Source of the DNA: Phytophthora colocasiae | Taxonomy: Eukaryota > Oomycota > Peronosporomycetes > Peronosporales > Peronosporaceae | Reading direction: 5' to 3' | Length of the DNA stretch: 64,000 nt | Assembly (NCBI GenBank): GCA_018806915.1 | Contig: JAGKQI010000094.1 | Location: 806,001 to 870,000, forward strand | In this document: positions 10,610 to 20,512 of the stretch, piece after piece | Numbering within the stretch: the stretch's first letter is position 1 | Layout of the letters: the number at the start of each line of letters is the position of its first letter | Notes under the pieces: model-generated | What the model saw: the letters and a program-made list of their open reading frames with translations, nothing else | Database searches by the model: none | Told to the model about the DNA's origin: nothing | Program-made: the position numbers and the translations under genes

Positions 10610-10887
10610 CTCCAAGACAAGGAGCTCACAGAAGAGGAGAGGGCTAGGAAAAGAGCTAAGACTGAAGGCATCGAGTCGTCAGGAGAGCTTATGCGTCGCC
10701 AATGAATGAGCTAGAAGATGAAGCTCTTAGTGATAACGAGGGAGATGGCGAACCTGAGGCTAGTGAGGCTAGTGAATCTAGCGAAGGAGTCCAGCCTTCA
10801 TGCAGCCAAGACCAACAGCAGTCTGCTGGATTAAAGAGAAAGGGAAAACTGGCTACGCGTCCTCAACGCGGTCAAAAGCAAGCGTAA
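10610..10887 (+). other. Charged open frames inside the Harbinger-like element
   Basis: Two short plus-strand frames read a basic-acidic stretch (ELTEEERARKRAKTEG) and then MNELEDEALSDNEGDGEPEA followed by Ser/Glu repeats and a basic tail to 10887. They look like the broken start of an accessory nuclear protein; autonomous Harbinger elements do carry a second gene, but no Myb motif is visible. Confidence 0.25.
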
Positions 10888-11284
10888 GAAGGCACCAGGA
10901 CAGCTTGGATGACTCGGTCAAACGGCGGCATACCATTGCCAGTGCCGCAAAACTGGAGACGACGTCGCCTTCTGCGGTTCGCACAGTCGGTTGAGGCAGT
11001 TGTAGCTTTACAGATAAACACTGCACCTCCGCGATAGTAAAATTGTAGCGAACGCGGGCCGTAGGATCACCACGTATCGGGTGAAAATGGTTGATTCTAG
11101 GGCTGTGCTCAAGAAGACGAAAGCAGTGGTTCTTCGTCAGCGAGGCCATGATGGGCAAGAATTTTCTCTTCTTGCCTCTTGCCGCTACCCAAGCACCGCA
11201 GATGACTACCCAAACTTGTTCTGCTGTCAGTTTCGGCGCTACGAACACCATTTCGGCGGTGTTGTTACCTGCCGTCGCCACCAC
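10853..11284 (-). pseudogene. Harbinger transposase N-terminal fragment
   Basis: A 143-codon frame contains VRYNFTIAEVQCLSVKLQLP, then TVRTAEGDVVSSFAALAMVCRRL and SSKLSWCLLTLAFDR. This matches the usual lead-in to PIF/Harbinger nucleases: a Phe-rich strand, LP..VRT..G..V, and a helix with CRRL ahead of the W..L..FGR motif. No DDE region follows, so the piece cannot act as a transposase. Confidence 0.5.
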
Positions 11285-11761
11285 TGAAACTCAAACGTGG
11301 CTCGAGTTTCAAAGCTGTTTTACTCTAACCTAACCGTCGATAGAGTTTCGTTTGAGCAGTGTGCGCCCCGGCGGTGTTCACGACGCTGAAACTGAAACTC
11401 AAATCGGGTGTTTTGCGGCTTCGAATAGTCTCTAATTATAGTGAGGGTGACTTGAAGCTCTTGAGGCATTTGAAGGATCACGGCTCGGCCTGCCGTGAAA
11501 TCTGTGAAATCATACTCGCCTTTTGAGCTGACGAAGGCGAATTGTGCGTCACAGCCCTTCCGATACGAACTGCTTCGATATGTAATTTTGGTGGATGTGC
11601 TCGGGTGTATGAAAAGCCGTCGTAGTACAGGTTGGTGTGACTGTCCCGTTGCGAAGTAGTCTTTTGCGATGTATTGGTGCTATTCGCGTTGTAGACGAGA
11701 TCACTGTGCCACTAGTTCTGTTGCGTTGAATATGGGAAACTGTAGACGCCGTCAATGCACT

Positions 11762-12172
11762 TTACCTTGTTTGAGGGACGAACCCTAGCTGCCGATGTTG
11801 AGGAGGAAGAGGAGGCCTAGGAGCTTCAGCCTGAGGAGATGGTGTTGGATTCGTCGCGGCTACCACGACTCCGCTATCCAGTGAGCTGAAAATCATCGAT
11901 GCTCTGCTCAAAGTACCTGACAAAGCGGCGGTATCGCCACGATCTCCAGCGCCAGACAACGTGTTGTCTTCATCATCTTGTCCATCGCTACGAAGCCGAG
12001 GGGATATACTGCCCCTTGAATTCGGTGAAAAGCGAACATTTGCACAACGTGTAGAGCTTCGAGTAGCAGTGGCAGCTTTCGTGAAGACGTTGGGTCTATC
12101 TTTTCGACGAGGCCGCGACCAAGTGGGGTTGGGTCTCAGGACGGAACCAAAGAGCCTATTACAGAGGTGATG
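11762..12172 (-). other. Ser/Arg/Pro-rich open frame without a start codon
   Basis: The minus frame is open from about 12180 to the TAA at 11762 and reads a disordered Ser, Arg and Pro-rich sequence (VRFSPNSRGSISPRLRSDG; PSPQAEAPRPPLPP). It ends at ACAAG-GTAAAG, a good donor, so it could be one exon. A further open stretch lies at 11520-11740. No family recognised. It starts about 40 bases downstream of the tRNA. Confidence 0.25.
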
Positions 12173-12219
12173 TACGCAAAGCCCTAGCCAGGCTAAATCA
12201 CGTGATATTGAAGAAAAAA

Positions 12220-12292
12220 TACGCGACGCGGGACTCGAACCCGCAACCCCCAGATTCGAAGTCTGATACGCTATCCATTGCGCCAGCCGCGC
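12220..12292 (-). tRNA. tRNA-Arg (anticodon TCG), copy 1
   Basis: A 73-nt cloverleaf without intron: acceptor GCGCGGC pairing with GTCGCGT, discriminator A, D stem GCGC/GCGT, anticodon stem TCAGA/TCTGG with loop CTTCGAA (anticodon TCG), and a GCGGG-TTCGAGT-CCCGC T arm. A run of six T follows on the minus strand (12219-12214), a good Pol III terminator. Internal A and B boxes are intact. Identical to the copy at 14957. Confidence 0.92.
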
Positions 12293-12745
12293 TACATTTT
12301 CTACAGATTATTTTTTATGTAATTAATCATTTAAGATATACATTTGGAGAATTGGTGATGATTTGAACATTTATTGGCTAAATTTTACCGTTCGCTACAA
12401 CACAACAGCAAAAAAAATCACCGTATCCGTCTCTACCTGGTTGAGATGCCGGGAACTGTCGTTTTGCGCCCCAAGCTCTAATCAGCGGACGAGGAGGCGT
12501 CTGTTATTGTTGCTTCATGCGGCAGTATTGGTCAATCGATCGCTGTATCCGTTGTCACCTGTGAAGCACTACTCCCAGCAACCAAGGCTTATTTATGTAA
12601 GGATAATATCAGATGCACAAAGAGAACCTTTCAACGCATCATCAATAAGAAAATGGCGTAGGGTTAGCTGCCATTACACTCCTACACCAAAAAGGTTGCA
12701 GCAGCGCTGTATTTTTTTTTCGGTTCGTCCGGTGAGTATCGTCAA

Positions 12746-13320
12746 GTGGCCACAATGTCATGTAGCTACGTGAAGGAGATAACTACAGAAGTAGTTCGCG
12801 AGCTTTGGGGTGTTGCTGCAAACTTTGTCACGTTTCCACGGAGTCAGCAATATTGGGATGCAATAGAAGTTGGTTTTGCCTCATGGCACAGCTATCCTGG
12901 TGTCGCGGGAGCTATTGATGGTTCTTTATTGAGATCAAGTGTCCAGAAAACTTGGGCGGATTTTACGGCCGCAAGTGCTCCCAGCTCTAAGCGTGGAAGC
13001 TTTTATGGCAATCGGTTTGATGAAGTCGACCGGGTTCCTGGTCAGACCAAAACTGCTGGCACCAAATTATCCTCTTAGGGACTCACTTCATTGGTGGAGC
13101 CTTCTCCCTCCCTATTGTGAGCGAAAGGAAGGCGGAGAACTCTCCAAAGACAGATCTACATTCGAGTACAAGAATGACTATGTAAGGCCTTTGAAATTTG
13201 GAAATATAGCTTTCGACCGCTAGCTTTGAGCCTGGACGCCCCTCACATGCTGCAGGCTTTATTGTTGCTACAAAGGTGTTGCACAACCTGATAATCCTAT
13301 TCCGCGACAGTACGAAGATC
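12746..13320 (+). pseudogene. Degraded PIF/Harbinger transposase, nuclease part
   Basis: The frame from 12746 reads VVRELWGVAANFVTFPRSQQ, then YPGVAGAIDGSLL, the usual first-Asp block of Harbinger nucleases. Later frames give NYPLRDSLHWWSLLPPY (second-Asp block lost or altered) and, near 13200-13310, YSFRPLALSLD and IVATKVLHNLIILFRD, the usual C-terminal block. At least three frame changes separate these, so it is dead. It is on the opposite strand from the N-terminal Harbinger piece at 10853-11284, with a tRNA between, so the two are separate insertions. 12293-12745 is AT-rich and may hold its 5' remains. Confidence 0.6.
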
Positions 13321-13624
13321 TACCTTACATCGATCTCAGCAATGATTCTTCAAGATGAAGATCAACTAAGCGATCAGCGGAAAATAGGAAATTTCAAAAG
13401 AATACAAATTCCAGTTTATTTTGCCACTAGCTGAAGACTAAATCCAAACCTACTACAGTACGGCACGGAGAAATTCTTGCGGCAGGTTACGTCGTACAAA
13501 CGCGCTGCTAACGGGCCCGAACCGACCGCTGAATCGCCCCCTACTATAAAGAGTTGCATTTTCAAGGTTCACCTGTTGAAAGGCATTGCACTTTATCAAT
13601 CTCGCACGAGAAGCACAAGTCGCG

Positions 13625-13879
13625 ATGGCGAGCTCTGCAGACGAGGACTTCCCGGATTCTGGGGTTGGTTCGACTCAGTTGGATCAAGTGCGCAGACATG
13701 CTGACCATCAAGTACATCCCTACCATGGGCGTAGTCGTACAAGGGGGTCCTTGCGTGACCAGTTGAGTCCCGAGAGTATCCAGCTCGCTCAAGATTCGCC
13801 ATCGCGGCACTCTCCAGCCAGCTCTCACCCTCGATCGAGTCCAGCGAGGACCCCTCCCCCCAGAACACTTCCCCCATGA
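13625..13879 (+). CDS. Hypothetical Ser/Pro-rich open frame
   Basis: ATG at 13625 after a TATAAAG at 13545 reads MASSADEDFPDSGVGSTQLD and a Ser/Pro/Arg-rich tail (SPESIQLAQDSPSRH) of 84 codons. No domain recognised. Possibly the 5' part of a gene or a retroelement gag; the downstream 13880-14090 holds nothing clear. Confidence 0.25.
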   Translation: MASSADEDFPDSGVGSTQLDQVRRHADHQVHPYHGRSRTRGSLRDQLSPESIQLAQDSPSRHSPASSHPRSSPARTPPPRTLPP

Positions 13880-14091
13880 CGGTCTTCCCGTTTGGACCAC
13901 CTCGGATCAGCTGGCACTGGCACTGGCTATCTCGAGACGTACTAGGGCTTAAAATAAGCACAAGACGCGGCTCTATCGAGTAGTGCGCCCCAGGTCTTGT
14001 TAGAAGTCGGAATAAGGCATATCCGTGCACCATTTTGCTCCGCGCGTCACTGAAGGGTGGAGTTTTTGACTGTGTCACTCGTCATCACAAA

Positions 14092-14262
14092 TTCCAAGCA
14101 TCCTCTGTCTTCTTGCTGTCAACGAGATGGCGTGGACCCTTGAACTGCATCATATGGGCCTAATCGCTTGGGTCAGGATCGCCAATAGACCATTCACCGT
14201 CTACCTCGACTGCTCTGCCCTTCATATATTCACGGTATTTATCCCAGAGCGTCTTGATAATG
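14092..14262 (-). pseudogene. Unassigned gene fragment with one in-frame TAG
   Basis: A minus-strand frame reads IIKTLWDKYREYMKGRAVEV, then EWSIGDPDPSD, a TAG, then MQFKGPRHLVDSKKTEDAWN. The composition looks like real coding sequence with one nonsense codon. Family not recognised. Confidence 0.3.
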
Positions 14263-14363
14263 TGGAGCCTTCATTAGCAAACACCCTCAGCTTTTGTCCT
14301 GACATGTCGCGCTGGCGCACAGTCTGCTTAATTATTGGCGAGACAACCAGGCGGTACAAATGA

Positions 14364-14956
14364 TCGGATATCGGATATGCGTTCAGTCTCGTTGCATCAG
14401 TGAGTCAGTCCGCCCCTTACATCCCTCATTTAGCAACGTATTCTTTGCATCCACTCTTATTCAGCAATCACCCTTTCAACACATAAACCAGCCATATTTC
14501 CGAACTTTTTGGTTAAAATATTCCTTCCATCAAAGGGTTTGTGTGCTAACGTGGTATACCAATTGATGGGAAGTTAAGCGCAGCCGGCCGTACCAAAAAA
14601 TCGGTTTTGACTGACGACTTCGGTTTTTTTGCACTGCGTTTTAGACACGTCAAACGATTTTTTCTTGCACGCCGCAGAAAAAACGAGCTCGGTTTGACCT
14701 CAGCACCGAGCGCCGAAGTTGGCGAAGATATCGTTTTTTATTACCGATTTACCAGATCGTAGACCACTAGCACCCTATACAAACAACCATATAACTACAC
14801 AAGCATGTTTTCCAGCACATGGGGGAGTGTCGTCGGTGCCAATGAAGGCTCAGCTGTCTCCGGAAGAAGCTCTGTTTTACACGAATTATAACAAAATTTG
14901 TTTTATTCCTCTTTCAAGATCGGCGCATTCTTCGCAAAAAAACCGTCAAAATAAGT
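14364..14956. other. Intergenic, no gene recognised
   Basis: Contains T-rich and CG-containing stretches (14600-14750) and a short frame at 14804-14891 (MFSSTWGSVVGANEGS). Nothing can be assigned. Confidence 0.4.
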
Positions 14957-15029
14957 TACGCGACGCGGGACTCGAACCCGCAACCCCCAGATTCGAAGTC
15001 TGATACGCTATCCATTGCGCCAGCCGCGC
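14957..15029 (-). tRNA. tRNA-Arg (anticodon TCG), copy 2
   Basis: Same 73-nt sequence as 12220-12292 on the same strand: acceptor, D, anticodon (CTTCGAA loop) and T arms all intact, discriminator A. T tracts follow on the minus strand (about 14951-14948 and 14944-14937 region). Flanks differ from copy 1, so only the gene is shared. Confidence 0.92.
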
Positions 15030-15180
15030 TATAGATTCTCCATGCTAATTTTTTATCTACTACAATTTCTGAACCCAGCTTGCCAAGCGCCTAAATGGAC
15101 ACCTTGTGTTGTAATGCTCGCAGTGTGCAGTCGACGCCCCAGGGCCACGAATAGCCTTTTTAATCGCTGTGTCGGCGCTC

Positions 15181-15567
15181 TCAGGCTTCCAATTGGATCG
15201 AGAGGATCCTCGATGCCCAGCTTTGATTTTGGAGAATAAATAGGATTTGAAGCCCATGACATCCACCCTCAAAGCTCCATGATTCGAACATGATCTCAAC
15301 CACGTAATCGGTTTCAATATACACTAGCCGAGTGCCGCCCGCTTTTGCGGGCGGTTTGTATGTGTTTGGTTGAAACCCGTGGGGCTCACTGTTCCAGTTC
15401 GCCCCACTACTCACCATCGGCGCCACACCTTCGGCGCGCGCCGGTTGGCCGAGGAACCTTCGCTTCACAAAAAGTATAAAAGTAAAAACAAATAAAGTAA
15501 AAAGTAAATAAAAAGCAACATTAGCTGAATAGTGCTTTGTAGCCGCCTTCGCTGCGCTCGGCAGCAA
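15181..15567 (-). other. Unassigned open frame
   Basis: A 128-codon frame with a hydrophobic N-terminal helix (FYLLFTLFVFTFILF) and no recognisable domain. It may be chance; the overlapping frame 15053-15317 is equally open. The rest of 15030-16125 is AT-rich with no recognisable gene. Confidence 0.2.
15334..15358. repeat. Strong GC hairpin followed by T
   Basis: GCCGCCCGC-TTTT-GCGGGCGGT then TTT: nine-base arms with one G-T pair and a four-base loop. It looks like a bacterial intrinsic terminator but lies in otherwise eukaryotic sequence with no gene ending at it. Confidence 0.6.
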
Positions 15568-16669
15568 CTAATTGGTTAAAAATATTTAAAACATATAATT
15601 GGCTAAAATCGATATGGTGATCCGTGTGACGGACGGACACCATGCTCTCCTCATTTTTTAGGATAGTTAGCTTAACTTGGAAAGAAATCATGGGCTAGCA
15701 ATGACCATTTGTCATTTAGATATACAAAACGCACCAGCGAAAAATCGTACTTTAGAGACCAAACAAAATTACTACCAACGATAGCCTTCATTTTATTATG
15801 TAAGGGTATTTTAGTTTGAATTCGGTTTTTATTTGAATGCAAGTATATTATTTGCTAGCGCTGTGATAGTTTACAATCACACAAGTGTTGCTGACCTCGG
15901 TGCATGATGGCGAGGTGCGAGCTGCTTTCATCAAATCGAGAACGTTTTCTGCAGCTTAGTACCGAAAATGTTATTGGTGAGGATGGATGGATGTCATGCT
16001 GCCTAAATCCTGAAAAAAGATGCATGGGTGTTATCTAGAGCGACAACAGCACCCTGAACTTAGTGAGATAAGGCTGTACTTGGTCTCGGGTACTCCCTTT
16101 ACAACTTATAAATATTTGCAGGCTACTGGACGCCTTCCATATATATTGTACGGGACAGTGCACTTGGCCCCACTCGAACTTCAACATCAGGTAGATTAAG
16201 GCGTGGCGCAGTTAAAACTGTCGCCACTGCGCAGCAAACACATAGAATCTATAGATAGAGATCAAAGCTGCCCTCTGGGCCAAAATCGCTAAGCAGCGTT
16301 TATTTTTGAGCGAGCACGGCATGCCTCAAGGCGTGGGTCTCACAGCTGGCGAGAAGCAGTTTGTGGTGAATGCACACAACTTCTTCACCGCTGCACGCAT
16401 GCATGGCCTTACACGAAGGGGACGAACGCGAGACATTGTTGCCGAGTGTCTTGGGATCTCGTCTAACACTGTCAAGCGCGTGATGCGCGACTTTAGGAGG
16501 CAACCGGGCTTGCCGTTCGAGGTGAGTTGGCCCAATTCCAGCAAAACATGACAACTTGACGATTACAAATGAACCTCCTATATCTTATAAATGTGACGCG
16601 GCAGGATACGGCACCGCACCGAGGCAGAGAGCCGAAGCACGACATTGATGAGCTTGCTCCTGTCATTAA

Positions 16670-19600
16670 CCCTTCAAGCCCACCATGTTGGCCCTACCAA
16701 CATAACGGGTGTATAATGCGTTTTGGGCATCTATGTCATGTTGGCCCTACCAACATATTACGGATTAAGCTTAATTTTAGTATTGACTTTCGGCCAATAC
16801 TTAGGTGCTGTGTGAAATAGACCAGTGATGCACAGGTCTAGGGGCCAACGGGAAGGTTTGGAGGGATGCGTAGGGGACGGGGAGCAGAGACGGGAAGTGC
16901 ATAATGGGTGGTTTGCGTCCGTCCCCATCCGTGTCATTTTGAGATTTGGCGGGGAACAGAAGAATGGTGGCGTCGTCGGGCAAGATGCCGAAGCGGCAGA
17001 TGACTGCGGCGGAGAAGAAGCTCCAGTTAGAAATGCAACGGCGAGAGCGGCGGCTCCGTCGCAACCGCCTCGCTGAGCAGCGCCCACCGTCAATCAAGGT
17101 TCGCGCAGCTTTACAGAAGGCTGCCTCGGAGGCAAAGAGGCTGCAGCGGAGGCGAAGGAGACTCCGACATCGCCAGAAGCTAGCACAAGGCATGGCCCCA
17201 GACGAGCTTCAGCCGAGCCTAAGGGAAACGAGTCCACGCGGCGTCTCACTCCAAAACCTGCTGTGAAGAGTTTGCTATCCGTTGGGCTTTCACGGTCACC
17301 GATCTCGGAGGTAGGTTCATCCATGGAGACTGAAATGAGCGCTGCTGACGTCGTTGAGATGTGCCGACAGGCTATGAACGATGTGGTGGCTCGAGCTGAG
17401 AATCGCGAAGACCCTGGGCCAAGTGAACGGAGCAGAACGAAGTCGAGGCTGTTGTGGAGCCACAGCCAACATCGCCTCCAACATCGCATCAAGTGCTCCC
17501 CAGTGATCCAACATCAAGGCCAACATTAGGCCGTCCTCCACGAGCCCGAAAGCGTCGGCACTTACAAGTTGAAGAGCAGTCTGGAGAACCTGTTCAGCGC
17601 GTGCGCTCAGCTGATCGTGTGTCAGTTACGGCTGAGGATCCCTGTTATGTGGAAAAGGGTGGAACTGCTGAAGACACCGCTCTGGATTCAGAGAGTGATG
17701 ACAGCCCAAGTGATGGAGAGGATGACATTGACGAACTTGAGCAGGCAGAAGCCGATTGGGAGTTGACGTTTTCATCAGACGAGGATGAGGAGGACGTAGT
17801 TGAGGCTGATGAGCTTCCAAGTAGCCGGTACTCAGTAGCAGCTCACGACAAGAAGCTTGTGAAGGAGATGCGACAGAACGGGTGGAACTATGGTGCGTAT
17901 GATGCGATTTGTTGTTTTTATACAAACTAACATTGCTACTTAGATTCAGCGACGTTTGGCCCTGATCCAGCGTATGCAGGCTTGTACGAAGGTCCGTACG
18001 GACCAACTGATGCTGTACTGGAAATAGCGGAAGACCCCCTTGCGCTGTTCTTCTTCTTTATGCCTCCGAAGCTGTGGCGAAAGATCGAGGAGGAGACTAA
18101 CCGGTATCAGATGCAGACTATTGACTCCCGTGCAAGAGAAATCCGGCGAACGCGACTTCTAACGGATCCTGAGTATAGTGAAACACTGCCAGATATCAAG
18201 AAGAGGCTGCGAGCTGTGCGACCGGTGGAGGTGTGGGAAATATTGCGAGTCGTGGGGCTTTGATCTCCAGAATGCTGGCACCACAACGTCGGGGATGGCT
18301 GCGCACTGGAGCCGGCACAGCAGTGGAGCTATACCCCTCGGCACGTTTGGACAGTGGTTGCCTCGCAACCGCTTTGAGCACGTTATGCAAAACTTGCATT
18401 TTACTGACAATCAAGCGCCCCAAGCTCAAGTTGATCGTGGCTGGAAAGTGCGCAGCGTGGTGAGCACTCTGCAGAAAACCTTTCAGCGTGGATACAAGAT
18501 CGGTCCCGTTATCTCTTTTGACGAGGCGATGATTCCTACGCGCGCGCGACGAAACCCAATGCGGCAGTACCTCCCGAACAAGCCCCACAAGTGGGGCACC
18601 AAGTTTTCAGCATGCTGCGGTCACACTGCTTACTGCATGATGTACGTGTTGAGCTTGCGAGCCAAAGCTCGTAAGCTTTTTTGGCAAAGTTAAATATGTT
18701 GGATACTAACTAATGTACTAACTCAAATCCAACATCTTGCCAACATAGGATCGAAATGTACGTTGGTGCGAAGACAAACATCGCAGCTCCACTTCCTGCG
18801 GACAACTCATCCGGTGCTGCTGCCGTAATGCGATCGATGAATAAGCTGTTGCCCCCATATCCGACGTCACCGTATCGCATCGTGGTGACCGATCGGTTCT
18901 ACACCTCAGTCACCCTGGCACTTGAGCTGCTTCACCGACGACTGTACTTCACGGGGACGATCCAGACAAAGCGATCCGGGTATGCAGACGGAGTCATAAC
19001 GAAGAAGAAACTTCGTAAAGGCGGCGTGGACCCACCGCGAGGAACACTGAAGATTGCAGAGAACAAAATGTTTCCTGAGATGACTGCTGCTATGTGGATG
19101 GATAACAACCCCGTTCATATGCTGGCTACGGGAGGAAGCCGAGTACTCGGCCCTGTGTGTAAGTTGGTTATAAGTTGGATGCCTTATTTTTACTGACGTT
19201 TATGATGGCTATTATGTTTGCTTTTGTGTTCTGATCCAGATCGTCGAGTTGGGAAAGAAAGAAGAACTTCCCTGCACCGGGGCTGGTCAGGGATTATCAG
19301 CGCTGGATGGGAGGTGTTGATATCCACGACCAGCTCCGGATGCAGCGATACAGCGTCCAGTTGGCTTACAAGCCACGCAAATATTACCGCTCCATATTTT
19401 TCGGGCTGGTGGACATGGCGCTTGTAAACTCCTTTATCGTGCACAGATATCACCTGAAAACTACAAACCAAGACCCCCCAGAACACTACAAGTTCTTGAG
19501 AACACTGCACGAGCAGCTGTTAGCTATCAACAAGGAAAAATTTGAGGAAATTGAATCAGCGACGACCGCGGCAGACAGAACTGCGGCTTCGCCGCAAACA

Positions 19601-20512
19601 TCGGAAAACGAGGTCGACAACTCACACTATCTTGCCCAATGCCCAGACAAGAAGAACACGAAGAAGGCTACTCGTGATGGCAAGCCGGGTAAGAAGCGCA
19701 TCGCGCGTTCCTGCAAAGTATGCGCGGTATATCGAGTGAAGCCGCGAAAGTATTCAAAGTATTATTGTCCCGGTTGTTCTTCTGGCGAGCTGAGGTAAGT
19801 GGCTGGCAATAGAATTCTGCAAGCTGCAAGCTAACCTGTGTGCGTATGCAGGAAGCACCTATGCAACGTCGCGCGGGGCGGCCGCTCCAGCACCTGCTTC
19901 CACATTTGGCACAACGAGTGGCAGAATGGAGCGGCCATCCTCACCGACTAACCGCTGACCACCGGCTTCAGGACCGACGACCTGGGCCGCAGCGCAAACG
20001 CCGACGCCGTCGTATTGACCTTGGCGAGGGTGACGACCAGCAGAATGACCTGGAAAGCCTAGGAGGAGACACTGGTGAGAGTGAGATGGTGGAGGGGCCA
20101 AATGCGGGTGGCGGGGGAGACGCAAGCAGTGAAAGTGACAGAGAGTCTGGTAGTGGTAGTGAGTAAACCGTATCTGGTAGTGAAAACGTCCAATGCAGTA
20201 CCAGCTTCGTTCACTTTCCCTCCATGTGCTAGAAGGTCGCGTGCAAAGCTGCCCTTGATCCTGTAAAAAGTGCATTTTACTTGTTGTCTAAACCAACATA
20301 TCTGGACGCTCATGGTCTGATGAGCCAGCATATAGCCCTGTATGTTGGAGCTGCTAAACTATGTACAGGTGAACCTTCTACTTTCGCCCGTCCATATCCG
20401 TGTGTAATTTCGGACTTAAGGAGGTTCTATACAAATACCTAGATAAATTATGTTGGAGGTTCCAACATAATTTCGGTCGATACACCTCGATTTTCGGCTG
20501 GGGCTTGAAGGG
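16670..20512 (+). mobile_element. piggyBac element inserted at TTAA in the IS630/Tc1 transposase
   Basis: 3,843 bp bounded by CCCTTCAAGCCC and its complement GGGCTTGAAGGG, with TTAA at 16666-16669 and 20513-20516. Palindromes of the form ATGTTGG-CCCTA-CCAACAT occur at 16685-16703 and 16737-16756 and a related one at 20448-20470; these may be transposase binding sites. It carries a degraded piggyBac transposase. Between the gene and the right end (20167-20512) nothing else is recognised. Confidence 0.92.
16964..20166 (+). pseudogene. piggyBac transposase with several frameshifts
   Basis: Basic N-terminus (KLQLEMQRRERRLRRNRLAE), acidic linker (DDIDELEQAEADWELTFSSD), then the DDE_Tnp_1_7 core. 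Intron 17893-17943; a second may lie near 18671-18749, a third at 19152-19240 and a fourth at 19795-19851. All three catalytic Asp are visible: SFDEAMIP (18520), VVTDRFYTS (18891), GGVDIHDQL (19319). The C-terminal Cys-rich domain reads CKVCAVYR...YYCPGCSSGELR and, after the last intron, KHLCN...CFHIWHNEW. Frame breaks occur near 17240, 17445, two at 18264-18295, near 18650 and near 19270. Stop at 19949-19951; a further frame to 20166 gives a Ser/Asp/Glu-rich tail that may have been the original end. Confidence 0.8.

Larger units (their letters stand above)
10411..11439 (-). mobile_element. Non-autonomous PIF/Harbinger element with about 45-bp terminal inverted repeats
   Basis: The left end (10411-10458, with TTCGAAGTCG and TTTGAGTTTCAG) matches the reverse complement of the right end (11386-11439, TTCGAAGCCG and TTTGAGTTTCAG) with scattered mismatches. 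Inside are a minus-strand frame resembling a Harbinger N-terminus and a plus-strand acidic frame. GAAACTCAAA/TTTGAGTTTC motifs are repeated near both ends. No unambiguous target duplication can be fixed (TA, ATA and TWA are all possible). Confidence 0.55.

Noticed and set aside
10853..13320. One large Harbinger element with transposase halves at 10853-11284 and 12746-13320
   Set aside because: The two halves are on opposite strands, and the first lies inside its own terminal inverted repeats (10411-11439), so they are separate insertions.
14719..15003. 94-codon plus-strand frame
   Set aside because: It reads through the tRNA-Arg gene on the opposite strand; the tRNA explains the sequence.
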